64,000 nucleotides of DNA from Diphasiastrum complanatum (taxonomy: Eukaryota; Streptophyta; Lycopodiopsida; Lycopodiales; Lycopodiaceae): NCBI GenBank assembly GCA_029204225.1, contig MU831974.1, positions 29,601-93,600 on the forward strand. The letters are read 5' to 3'. Every line of letters starts with the position of its first letter. Positions within the stretch are counted from its first letter, which is position 1. The position numbers were made by a program, and so were the translations under genes. Under the pieces are notes generated by a model. It did no database searches and was not told where the DNA came from. It saw only the letters and a list, made by a program, of their open reading frames with translations. Shown here piece by piece: positions 28,877 to 41,300 of the stretch.

Positions 28877-30613
28877 TAATTTACAACCCTGTTTGGGCTA
28901 TACATCGACGAGCTTGAGAGAGTCATTGAGGGATGTGGTGGCACAGGTTGCAGACTTGGGAGTATCTTGATTGCTAAACTTTATATGCAGATGACGTGGT
29001 TCTCTTATCTTCTACCAGAGAGGGATTACAGCGACAGCTCGACAGTCTTCATGCCTTCTGTAGTAGATGGGGATTAGGGATTAACATATTGAAAACCAAA
29101 GTTATGGTTTTCAACAAATCGAGAGCTTTTATGCAGTGCCAGGAACTCATCTTTGATAGGCAGCCCTTGGAGGTTTCTTACACTTACCTTGGCGTACTTT
29201 TTACAGGCCCTATCTTTGGCATGCAACAGGCAGCTTCCGCCAGACTTGGGAAGGGTCACGCCTCCCTTGTCCAGTTAGAGCGTTTCCGTTTCAAACGGTT
29301 TATTCGGGATGCCCCTTTTTGATACTCTCGTTACCTCCACAGCCCTATATGCAGGTGTACGAGTCTTACATCATCTGATTGGGCCAGTATTTCACAACTA
29401 CAGGTTCTCATGCTATCTCGGATGATACGGGCTAAGTCGTTTGTCCCACATCATATTATACTGAAGAGTTTGCGGTACCACCCATACAGCTATCCGCCAT
29501 CTTCCAGCTTATCCTATATGTTCAGCATATCATAATGCTACCCACAGATGAGCAGAGATACATACAGACGGCACTTGCTTCATCACGACACCTTTATGAC
29601 CAGGGGCATCGACTATCATGGTTCTCTCAGGCCTCCCGATACTAGACACACTTGGCATATGTATCACAGACCTTCCATCGGGCACCCATGAGTATATCAG
29701 ACTCTTTCTTTATAGAGCATATCTGAGACGGACATGGCAAGGACAACTCGGGGTCAAACCCGACTATTACAGGACACACTTTCTGGAGCTAGACACAGTG
29801 GGATTTCCAGTTTTGCCACACTATCTCACCTCAGGGCTAACTCATGGGCTTTGGTTTCTGTTGGGCCAGTTCCAAGTATCTTCACATCAGTTGGCTATTG
29901 AGATTGGACACTTCCAGGGCACCCCACAAGAGGAGCGGATTTGCCAGTTGTGCTCATTAGCTATGGTCGAGTCAGAGGAGCATTTCCTATTCACATGTCC
30001 AGTTTACTATGAGATCAGAGGGCGATATCATTGCCTTTTTTGTCATATACCAGTTACACTGCGGTCCGTTATCTCAAATGAGGACCCCCGCTGTGTGGCA
30101 CTTATGATACGTGAGATGTCCCTCCTGCGACAGGACCTATGTCAGACAGCTCGGCATACTTGTCTAGACACAGTCTCAGATTACATCGATCGTGTTCTGA
30201 TGCAGACATGACTGATAGCGATTGCGACAACATTCCTAGACCTAGGACGCAGAGACGACGCACCACCCAGCCTCAGGCGACCATAAGAGTTACACATCCC
30301 ACCAGACCTCCTATACAGAGACGCACTACACATGCTCATGCTCATAGATGGCGCCAGCGAGCTCCAGTGCTTCTTGATGTTGTAGCTCGCATTACATCCT
30401 TCTATAGCATCAGCACAGACCTAACATCTTGACATAGATACATATGATTTTCATGCACATGCTTTCTCATTTATGTATTTATCTTAGTTTGTACTAGATG
30501 TTTTCTTTATTACAACTTTGGAGACACTTTAGATGCTCTCATGGTTACCGCATACTTGACATGTACGTCTTTCGTCTTATATGCCGTTTGGCATGGAAAA
30601 GACATTAATAAAG
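28877..30613 (+). pseudogene. LINE copy B, 5'-truncated
   Basis: Begins abruptly at LFGLYIDELERVI, in place of the chromovirus 5' end. YADD is present at 28,984-28,995 but one base out of frame with its left flank. RT continues at 28,996-29,322 (HAFCSRWGLGINILKTKVMV). After degenerate sequence the C-terminal part (29,618-30,211) has the zf-RVT motif CQLCSLAMVESEEHFLFTC. The 3' UTR ends with hairpin ATGCC-GTTT-GGCAT (30,581-30,594), GACATTAATAAAGC and a (CTTT)5 tail at 30,614-30,635. Same family as copy A, with clear divergence. Confidence 0.85.
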
Positions 30614-30635
30614 CTTTCTTTCTTTCTTTCTTTCT
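30614..30635. repeat. (CTTT)5 tail of LINE copy B
   Basis: Tetranucleotide repeat beginning at the final C of ATAAAGC, in the place of the CT tail of copies A and C. It abuts copia RNase H coding sequence at 30,636. Confidence 0.9.
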
Positions 30636-30985
30636 ATCGAAGCTGAGTATACAGCTGCAGCAACAGCCGCTTGCGAATGTGTTTGGTTGCGCACCTTGCT
30701 GGAAGATTGTGGCTTGCATCAATCAAATCCAACGCAGATTTTTTGTGATAATCAAAGCTGCATCCAGCTTGCAAAAAAATCCCATTTTCCATGCATGCAC
30801 CAAAAATATTGAAATACACCACCATTTCATCCGCGAGAAGGTTCTAGCGGGAGAGCTGGAGTTATTTATTGCTCCATTGATGACAAGTTGCGGACATATT
30901 TACAACAAGCTTCTCAAGGGACAAATTTGAAAAATTTCGACATTGGCTTGGGGTCAAAGAAAACAAACTTATCATTAAGGGAGAG
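30636..30985 (+). pseudogene. Copia RNase H remnant
   Basis: The plus strand opens with SIEAEYTAAATAACECVWLR and continues to IFCDNQSCIQLAK, the copia RNase H active-site blocks. A frameshift at an A7 run (about 30,773) moves it to the frame with IHHHFIREKVLAGELEL. The C-terminal SLRESV tail overlaps the polypurine-like AAGGGAGAG at 30,977-30,985. The upstream part of the element is missing and LINE copy B sits at the break. Confidence 0.75.
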
Positions 30986-31426
30986 TGTCAAAGATAGAAA
31001 CTCGCACCTTTATATCAAGTTTAATGTTAAACTTAGACCCTACCAATGTTGCATGCCCATTGAGGCCATTATTTTTAATGTTAATTCACCTTGTAAGTTC
31101 ATGGGGCCCATTTTAAAAGTGGCCTTTAGAGTCCATATGAGTTTGGCACATTCACTCCTATGAGGAGTTACATTTGTTGGCTATTCAACTCCATGGGCTG
31201 TTGGTGTTTGGCTCTCCATTCTTGAGCCTTTACATCTGCCATGTCCCATGTATTTGTATCTCTCCACATTAGGAGAACATGAGGGATTCATTTGTGCAAG
31301 ACAAGCTTTGAGTTTTCTTTCTGAATTTTAGCTTCCTCTTTCTTGAGGATTGTTGTTATATGGCTGTCTACTATTTTCCAGATTTGAAAGCGTACAATGT
31401 TCTTGATTGTTAGCATCTTAGATTCA
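30986..31426 (+). mobile_element. Probable copia 3' LTR
   Basis: Starts TGTCA immediately after the polypurine tract of the RNase H remnant. The right end is a guess at a TTCA near 31,426. No second LTR copy is visible for comparison. Confidence 0.4.
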
Positions 31427-32559
31427 GCCCAATAGCATTTGAAATCACCTACACAACCAAATTCCTCCTTGACTTAAGAGCAGTAAGAGCACGAAGAATC
31501 ATAGCATAGGATCAACCACCCATCCTATAGCACTAGGATATGATCCTCACGAGTGCTCCCTTTAACTAGAGACTACCAATGCCATGCTCTCTATGAACTA
31601 CTATAGATGACGTTCCATACCACCACCCACCATCCGCAATGCTAGTTTATTCACAAGAGAGCGAGAGAGCACACCTCCTCACAATCACCAAGCCCTACAA
31701 GTGAATAATGATGAGAGAGAGGGTGCCCCAAGGGTTATATTTCTCGCAATGCCTAGACCCATAACCTTACAAGGCTAGACTTAACTTCGCTTGGAGCACC
31801 AAAGGCCCTTCTATAGATAACACAATATGGCTACAACGATTCAGACTAGGATTGCAATCAATCTTGATGGTCTAGTAACTTCCTTAACCCATGGTCAAGG
31901 CTAGCTAACTAGGTTTAGCTAGGGATGTAACAAGTGTCCTCCTTGATATGCTAGCATCTTGAGATACCAAGCATCATTGTGCCAAATACTTGTTTTCGAG
32001 ACATATCCAATACTTCTGTAGATTTAAATTTTGCAATGTGTCAAGACAATTCATACCAAAATTCACAATTTAGTTTTCCTCATACATGGGATTATGGTGA
32101 GAACCCTTAATGCCCGAACTTTCATATTCACTGCAACAACATGCTGATGATGTGTAGGGTCTGTTTTTCTAAATTGATAGAGATCTCCTCAAATATGGAC
32201 AAATTCTTGATATCCTAGCACCAAACGTTTGCATTTGTTGCAATGTCTTGGCAGTCATATATAGCAACTTTGCAGCCTATTTATTTTTGTAAAATACTAA
32301 CATATATATAACAGATTTTCATTTGCCTTCTAAGAATGAAATATTTATTTTAAATTGAACATAAAGATAAAGTTTTTGCTCGCAATTTGAACCAACATGG
32401 ATTTCTCAACTCGAATCATACTTTCACTCTCTAAGCAAGTACATGGAAATTGAGCAATCCTTTGCACTTTGAGCATGAATGGTTATCTAATCCTAACATA
32501 TGGTAGCACCCAAAAATTGCTACTAAAATAGAAAGTTGAATGGTCAAACAAGACATAAA
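31427..32559. other. No gene seen
   Basis: Non-coding sequence between two copia remnants. No recognised repeat. Confidence 0.4.
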
Positions 32560-33005
32560 ACCTGAAAATGTAGGTCAAACAAACGCTTATTTCCTAATAA
32601 AATTTCAAAGGTAAAGAATGCTCAATAGGGGTTATGTCAGTGGAGGCAACATTAATATCTAGATCCTTGACCATACTATTATGATGCATATACAAGATAG
32701 ATCTCATGTTTAAGTGTCCTAATATCTGATGTCATAACTGGGCATTTGAAGTGCTCACATTGGTAGTAAGTGCATATTCATGACTCAAAATTTACAAATT
32801 ACCTTCTCTGCTTGTAGAGAGGACTTCTTTACAGTTCTTATCCAAAATAGTACATTGTTTTGAATTGAACAAGGTTATTCAGCCTTGATCAGTGAGCTTG
32901 CTGACTGACAATAAATTCTTTGTCAATTTGGGTACATAAAGTACATCCTTGAGCAAGGTCAATTCACCATTTGGAAGATGAATGTGTATAGATCCTTACA
33001 CAGGT
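32560..33005 (-). pseudogene. Copia protease/GAG-pre-integrase remnant
   Basis: There is no long ORF, but one minus-strand frame reads IHIHLPNGELTLLKDVLYVP, then KLTKNLLSVSKLTDQG, and after about 50 codons HQILGHLNMRS, the GAG-pre-integrase signature with its Trp lost. Stops are TGA and TAA, in contrast to the TAG-only decay elsewhere in the window. It belongs to a copia family different from that at 1-2.9 kb. Confidence 0.7.
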
Positions 33006-33379
33006 TTAAAAACTCATGTAATCAGCTACCTAGCTACATTATCCCATTGTACCTTTGAATTCAATAGCAAGACTCTCTTGTGTGCAAAGCATGAGAAACT
33101 TGTGAAATATGCTAATTAATGCCTTCAACAAGCATAAAACATAAGAACCTCTTAATATTATGTTGTTCATATGCAGTGACAATATGAAACAAAGTCTCAA
33201 TGTGTAGATCAGAAACCCAAAAACTTGTTAACTAACCACGAAATTTTAAGAAGAGACTTGGGAATTTTAAAAAGTTTAACCTTAAACATAAAAGACTAAT
33301 TAACCATGCTCTTTCTATGTCACAATTATACTCATCCATACTTGATTTTCACACAAGTCCCGATTTTTCTACCACAAAT

Positions 33380-33397
33380 ATCTGGCTTAGATACCAT
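33380..33397 (-). promoter_or_regulatory. Copia primer-binding site candidate
   Basis: The minus strand reads TGGTATCTAAGCC, two changes from TGGTATCAGAGCC, the complement of plant initiator-Met tRNA. It lies upstream of the protease remnant at 32.56-33.0 kb in the right orientation. The 5' LTR would then lie to its right. Confidence 0.45.
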
Positions 33398-35260
33398 TAG
33401 AAAGCATGTCAATCATCCACTTGTTAGATTAAACTAGAGTAAATTGGTATGTATAGCATTGGACATATATATGACCCGCCACATGACCATATGATCACCC
33501 CTCATGAATGCCCGTACAACTGGCATCATTGATCAATGCTCTATGCAGTAGCCATGATGTTCCATACCACCATAGTCCCTCTTACAAAGAAGATACCTCA
33601 CCTAGTTCGTACGATCATGAAGAGCTTTTATCAATTCAGCCTCAATAAATTTGAATATCTCACTTGATGTATCCAGTACCTCTAATTTGGCCACAACCTT
33701 GCGCCACATATCCCAAGTACCTATCATGCAATTTCTCCAACATGTCTAATTTGAATGTCCTCTAACTAACACCACTTTACCACTCCAATATAAGCCAAGT
33801 ATAACTTAACCCAAGTGCCAACCACCAATAGAGCCTAACCTCACCAAGTTTCCCCTAATCCAAGATTAGAATAACTAACCACAATTAGACATGGATATAC
33901 CAACTACAACATACCAAGACACACCATTCCAACAATACATACCAAGAGTATCAAAAGAATATACCAATGGATGGATAGTACAAAAACAAATACTCCAAGC
34001 CAATATGATAGACCAAGAATGCCAAGTAGTAGCATCAAGAAGACGCTCAAAGTATAAAAATATAGCCCATGCTAATTGTATGGATCATGAAGGGCAGATG
34101 ATAGCCCAAGCCAGCCCTATAGCCCTTGAATACATAGGAGCCGGAGGATCAACTTTTACAATCAATTTGAACTGCATGTAAGAACAAAACCTATGACACA
34201 TATGACTAAAAATTTGCAATAGAGTATCACATAACCACGTAGACCTTTGGGTAGAATGAGAAAAGAACCAAAGTCGCCAAGTTCATAAGTAAGGAGTATC
34301 TCTAATAAAAATTATCATGTTTGAACTATTGTGACATTGTAGATGCAAGTCTAATGTATGTGAGGAGTGCCCACCTTCTCCCTACCTAGAATAGCTCTAT
34401 ATGAAGCTATGAACAAAATCTCAAAAAGAGAGAATTGAAAGAAATAAAAGCTACATGATCAAATCGGTTGTCTAACATACTAGAGGATGATGAAGTGGCA
34501 TCTCTCACTATATTAAGCTAGTTATGTTAAGTCTAAGTTACTCCAACCACATTAAGTTCATGAAATAATAATCTACCTTCAAATAAAGCTCATGGCTCTA
34601 TATATTATCAACGACTCTGACTTTTTCCCAATTAGTTCTCTTCAAGTAGCTTGACATTTTAAGAGACTCAATATGACGTATTTGAAGGCTTCCAAATGGC
34701 ATTCATAGGTTGCATGACCTCACGTGTCCAGGCACAAAAAATATTAGCTCATAGACAAGGGCCTAAATTATTGTCTATCGCCTAACTTGATTGTATGTAC
34801 ATTCCTTTCTCCAAAATTGTCCACTTTAAAAAAAATACCAATGATAATCCACCTTGAGACAAAAGTTTCATAAAGTTGTGACATTGAGCAAACAAAATAT
34901 ATAGGTTATTGACTTTGCTTCAAAGTGTCAATGGTAGTTGATATGTGAAGCAAGATAGCATTTCACGAAAAACAATTAGAATGGAAGGCCATAATGAGCG
35001 CACATGACCCATTTTAAGGAAATCATTGAGATTTTTGATACATTCTGGAACACATTCAAGTAACAATTGCACCCATATGTCAAAAATGATGACTTTGAAA
35101 AAACGAAGTTGGTGATCAAGATTTAAAAGATATGATTTTGAAGAAGTTCAGCATTGCAAACTGATGGAATTAATGGTCCAACCAAAGTTTGAAAATAGTT
35201 GCTAACGTTCAAGCTCCATAAATTTGGACATGACATAATACAATGAGCTTAGATTCTCGC
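33398..35260. other. Probable intron of PHD gene; LTR candidate
   Basis: The left part may be the 5' LTR of the copia remnant (a TATATATG motif on the minus strand near 33,470). An unusual C/A-rich stretch with many CCAA and ACCA words lies at about 33,760-34,100, with an unbroken plus-strand frame of 96 codons that I do not believe codes. The next exon of the PHD gene should lie here or further left but was not found. Confidence 0.35.
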
Positions 35261-35351
35261 CTGTGGCACTACACAATCTGCATGACGAGGATCCCAAGTC
35301 ACAGCACATGAGCATTCCCATCCATCGGTTGCAACAACTGTCAAGGGAGCT
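35261..35351 (-). CDS. PHD gene exon 4, followed by GC donor
   Basis: 91 nt after acceptor TTTTGCTGCAG. The first base completes the split Arg codon, then 30 codons ([30 protein letters not shown]). At the 3' end CCACAG|GCGAGA has GC in place of GT; reading on gives a stop four codons later. The next exon should begin with an acidic ELE-type segment in this family. Confidence 0.72.
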
Positions 35352-38300
35352 CTGCAGCAAAAGCAATCAAATATGTGTTATTCTTTTTCACTACATTTTT
35401 AGCTCGATAGAATTTGTAGGAATCTAACTCCTTACAGAAATCCAACTTAAAGATGTCCCAAGCTTCCGTTTCATTTAAAAGCTTAAATTGTGATCGTAAG
35501 CTACGTTTTCAAAACCAGTAGCAATGTTTAGAGCTCAAATTGTATTCTGAGAAGTTATGCAAGTTGAATCATGACACTAACTTGTCCATAACTCATCATG
35601 ACAAGTTTACACAAGACACAAGAAACTCAAATATAGCCTACTCATGTATTATGTTTTGATTGATTCCATGAAAGACACAGAGATCAAGATTCTTGGTTGA
35701 TTTGCCATGCCAGTCCTTTGCAACCTGAAGGGATAAAAGCATATGGATAAACACTTTTGGGTATACCAATTCACAACATTTAAAATGTTTGTACTTTCAA
35801 GTTTTTTCTAGTTTACTGGGGGCAACAACACATTTTTTAGTACATAATACAATATGATTATTTGGTTGTTCACACATGCACACTCCACTCCTTTTTAAAA
35901 CACCAAGGGGATGACTCCAGATTTTTGAAAAGAATATGTTTGGCATGCTTTTTCTTGTGGACATTATGAGCTTGTCATGCACAGTGGATAGAGGTATTGT
36001 ATACATGAGTTATGGACATGTGGTTAAACATTATATTATTGGGAGCTTATTGCCTTGGAACCCCAAGACATTAATAGTTTACATGCTACATGGCCCCATT
36101 TATTACTTCTTGAACCCTCAGGTCTGATGGGAGGGTGCAGGCTACTTGGGTATTTGTTTGTCAATGATGTATTACCTAGCATTATAATGACTTCTAAAGT
36201 AGCAATTTCCAAAAGGTTCTAAACAAACACAAGTAGACTCTCCGCAAGTCATTTTAAGCTTGACTACTTTGGAGTTCTTGAGAGTTTTTTATTGGAGAAT
36301 TTTAGGACCCATCTTTTAAAGGAAAGGCCTTGAGATTTACAATGCTCCCAACTTATTGATACGTTCCACCATCCACGCAACATGTTCCCATTACATGAAC
36401 CTAGCAGCTACCAAGCATCTGCCTTCTCCCTAACATTGTGCCCAGTGAGTCCATTCCTAGCACTATGGTTGTCGAATGGGAATCATCTCTGCAAGAATCC
36501 TCAACCCATGTTATGCTCAATTCCAGTAATTGCACATGTACTAAAAATCTATTGGCATGAATCTCAACATGCATCCAACAGAATCACATGCTGGACAATC
36601 TTTACCATGGAGATATACGAACCTACTGAAAAAAAAAGAAAACATCGATGTGGTCATATCCTAAACAATGCATACCACATTGTGAAAGAGGTGAGGTTTC
36701 AACAAATTGTAAAAGTTAGTCCTTTAGTTCCTCTTACTACTAGACGTCCAATCTGTAATCTACATAGCATATGTAGTGCCTTGCTTTGAGAAAGGGAAGA
36801 CCAATTCCTCAAATTTCGATGATCCAAATTCATTAAGTGCATTCACAACACCTTATTGTAGGGAATACAACGACGTAAAGGATACCTAGAAATTACACAA
36901 AAAAGATTGCAGTTTCAAAAATTAGAAAATTAGAACTTTTAGAGCCCTACTGTCTAGAACTTGATTTCGAAAAGCTTTTGCATGATATTTAACGAGATGA
37001 GGAGAGGAAACCAAAGTAACATCTGGATTAGCCATTGTGAAGAAATCTAGAAGCAACACAATGACTGGGTTTTATCCCCTCCCAAAACCCATAGGCCAAA
37101 ACAAATAACTGTGATTTCCATGAATGACACTGCTAAAAAAACATAATACTTTACCTTCTCCACTTGCCACAAATGATATTTTCTTTTGCAACCTTGCCAT
37201 CAGGACCCCTTTCTCCTTCCTCGTAAAGGACACAACGACATTGAAGCCAGTTTTGTTTGTTTCCTCTAGGTAAAGAAAGAGCCGGTAACCAACCCTTTGG
37301 CCACACATTCTGCAGCAAGAAAGAGATCCGGACTATATTAGCTTACCATCATGCCTGCAATGTTCTACAAGATATGTCCAACTGAGAATCTTAAGACCCA
37401 AAAGCAAAGTTTATGGCACAGGATTAGACAACAAAGACTGCATCTCTGAAAGTGTATCAGGATAACAAGCCCATACAGACTCAGGACCATCTCTGATAAC
37501 AAAGAGTATGAACACTAGCAAATTTTCAGAAATGAGTACATATAATGTTTTCACCATAGCCATTAAAGATGGGCTCACGTTATTGAGATTCTCTTCTGCA
37601 AGCTTCATTTCTTTGGCCTTGTCTTCCATGGACAGAGAAACTTGATTTTCAAGATAGTAGCTAGAACTGCAATCAACACCAAGCTCTATTTCAGATAATT
37701 TAAAGTTAGAACTGGTATTTCTAACTAAAGAGTACCACAATCACGAAATTTTGCTTATGTTTTTTTCTATTGCCGCAGATACAAATTTCTCAACAAGGCA
37801 CAAAAACCTACTAATGTCAGCTTAATTGGAAGGAGTGCTGGAAGTTGCAACTAGAAATTTTAAATGCTTTGAACAATAACTGAGCATGATTGACTACTAA
37901 AATAGGAAGGTAACAATAAAACAATACTTGAGTTTATAACTAGGATAAAATCCACCCAATGACTAAACTTTTTCATGTTTGGTAAGGATGTTTCTGTTCT
38001 ACCCATAGCTTGCTTCCCCAGTTTTGACATTTTCAAGTCAGTCACTGGTAGAGCATAAAGGACCTTTCCATTTTTGGTATAAACCTTTTACTGGATGGGA
38101 ATGGCATCCTTACCAAATCATTAACGATCAATAGCAAGTGCATAAAGAAGTGTCCACTAAAGGATTTTAAGTTTTACAGACAAACTAGGTTAGGTTTCCC
38201 TTATTATTTTGAGGAGGAGATGCAGCTATGCGATATTAAGAAGATTGTTAGATGCAGACATCACCTGAAGTTTATATACCAATGAGTGAATGACTTAGAT

Positions 38301-41300
38301 TGAAGATCTCAAATCAGAGGAACAAGAGGTCCCACATGTTTAAGAGTTCAGGTAGAGTCCATTTTGATTCTGACTTGGAATCAAACCATTATGATTGAGG
38401 CCATGCTCCACATATTCATGTGGCCTTCTGTTTTTGGACCCTAGTGTTATGTCCATGTCCAGTATGAGGGATTCGGAATAATTTCTAACGTGAATAGTCG
38501 GTCACTCCAGTTGTATGTGGTTACCAGTTATGCTTCGTCATTCCGGGCATGGTCGATAAAGTAATTAATAATCATAGCCCAGACTTATATTTGGACATAG
38601 GAGAACTTGCATGGTGTTTGACTGCTATAATGCAAGAATAGGAGATCAATAGCTTATTATAGAATTGCATGGGGATCCTAAGGGGATTATTCTCTCCTCT
38701 TGGAGAGAATATATACCATGGAAACTCGCCCATCTCCCTATTGGAATTTCATATTCATGAGCCAGGATTCTCTCCTCTCTTGTATTCATTCACTGTGGCT
38801 TGGGGGTGAAGTGGTTAGGGTATTGACCTGCCATTTCCATTTATTGGGTGGTGTATGCTCCACTGGTGTCCTTTTGGTTTGCATGTGACAGGATTCTTGA
38901 AGATCTTCACTTGGCAATCGTTAATTGTGAGTGTGATTGTTCTTTTAGTACTGCTTCATTCTTGCCAAATGAATTATTTCGTTTAAAAGGCACTGTTAAA
39001 GGACATGAAGTTAGTATTTTAGTGGACAGTGGATCTACTCATAATTTTATTAATTCTGGTGTTGTGCAGAAACTCGGCCTGGAAACTGAAGCTAGTTACC
39101 ATAGATATCGAGTATATCTAGCTTCAAGTGCGGAGTTGGAGACATGGGATGTCAAAGTTCCAAAACTCCCAGTGTGGATCCAAGACTATAGAGAGTTAAT
39201 AGATTTCCATGTTTTAGATTTAGCACGTACGGATATAGATCTAGGGTACGAGTGGTTATTTAATAAGCATCTTGATATAGATTTTGAGAAGCATGTTCTC
39301 TCTTTTCAGGAGGGTAAGGAAATAGTTACGCTATTTGGAGACAAATATGTACATCCATCTGGGATGATTTCATTTGCTAATGTAATGGAAATTTTTGATT
39401 CGCAATATGAAGCTTATTCTTTATTTGCTAAGCCCATTTTGGATTTTTTTGAAATGCATCTTAGTAGTCCTGAATTGTCAAAGATTCTTAACTCATTAGA
39501 CTTAGATCAGGAGCAGATTGAGAAGAATAAGATAGTGTCTAAATTTAAAGATGTTTTTCCAGAAGAATTACCTCATGGAATACCACCGTCTAGGTCGGTA
39601 AACCACAGGATTGAGTTAATTCCAGGTAGTCACCCTATCTCTAGACAACCAGATCGGTTTTCTTAGAAAGAAGAGATAGAAATTACTAAGCAAATTGAAA
39701 ATTATTTGAAGATGGGTCATATTCAGCCAAGTAAGTCACCGTGGGGTGCTCCTGCTCTTCTGAAAGCGAAGAAAGATGGAGGCTTCCGAATGTGTGTTGA
39801 CTACAAGGGGTTGAATAAGGTAACTATTAAAAATAAATACCCATTGCCCCGTATGGATGATCTGGTAGATCGATTAGGTGGAGCTAAATACTTCACAAAA
39901 ATAGATCTTAGAACTGATATCATCAGATTAGGATTCATCTGAGTGATGTGCAAAAGACTGGTTTTTGGACGAGATTCGGTCATTATGAATTTCTTGTGCT
40001 TCCTTTTGGGTTGAGAATGCACCAGCTACGTTCCAGCAGATGATGAACGATCTTTTTCGTCCATATTTGGGAAAGTGTGTGGTTGTATTCTTAGATGATA
40101 GTTCTTCTACAGAACAATAGGCCGATAGCGTTTGAAAGCAAGAAACTCACAGGGCCTCAGTTGCGTTATACAACTCAGGAGAAGGAGTTATGTGCTGTGA
40201 TACATGCACTTAAAACCTAGAGTCATTACCTTTATGGTAGTCAGTTTATAGTGTATACAGATCACCAGCCTCTAAAGTACTTTTGCTATCAGAATGATCT
40301 GAGGAGTTGTAAAGCTCGTTGGGCCGAGCTTATGCATGAATTTGATCATGAGATCCGATATGTCAAGGGCAGCTCTAACCAAGTTGCGGATGCGCTTAGT
40401 CGGATTGGTGAATTAAATGAACTTTCATTCACCTAGATTTCCACTGATCTATATCTTTCACTGAGAGGGAGGTGTGAATCAGATTCCCATTTTGGTCCCA
40501 TCTAGAAGATGGTGGAGACAGGAAAAAATGAGAATGGAATAGAGATTTACTCACAGGGGTCTCAGGTTCCTAGGAAAGATAAGAAGCTAGCAGATCAGTT
40601 CTCTATCCGAGGTGGTTTACTATTCCGGAATGGGAAAGTTTGTGTACCAGCGGATGTTGAGATAAAGAAGAGGATTCTTTATGAGTGTCATGAAGTTCCC
40701 TGTGCAGGTCATCCAAGTATACACAGGATTCTAGACTTGGTCAGAAGAGAGTTTTATTGGCCAAAACTCAAGCCATTTGTAGAGTCTTATGTGGTTAAAT
40801 GTAGACCTTGTCAGTTAGCCAAAGCTGAACGCTTAAAGAGTGGAGGATTGTTACATTCCCTAGATATCCCTCAAAAACGATGGGAAAGTATATCTATGGA
40901 TTTTGTGGTTGGACTTCCAAGGACCCAACACCAAAATGATTCTATTTGGGTTGTGGTGGACAAGTTAACTAAGTTAGCTACTTTCATATCAGTCAAGTCA
41001 ACTGCAAAGGCTTCTGATTTAGCCCAGATCTTTGTTGAAAGATTATTTAGGCTTTATGGACTGCCAAGTGATATAGTTAGTGATAGAGATCCTAAATTTA
41101 AAGGTCACATTTGGTCAGCTGTATTCCATAAGCTAGAAACCTCAATTAGTTTTAGTTCTACTGATCATCCTGAATCAGATGGCCAGACTGAGAGAACTAA
41201 TCAAACTATGGAGGATATGTTGAGAACATATGTCTCTCACAGGCAATCTCAGTGGGAAGATTACGTTCCTTTGATTGAGTTTGCTTACAATAGTAAAGAA

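Noticed and set aside
33760-34181. Plus-strand frame in CCAA-rich sequence
   Set aside because: Open because of skewed composition; no domain and no support from neighbours.
36382-36789. 135-codon plus-strand frame in intron 3 of the PHD gene
   Set aside because: No recognisable domain or start context, and it is antisense within an intron; length alone is not evidence.
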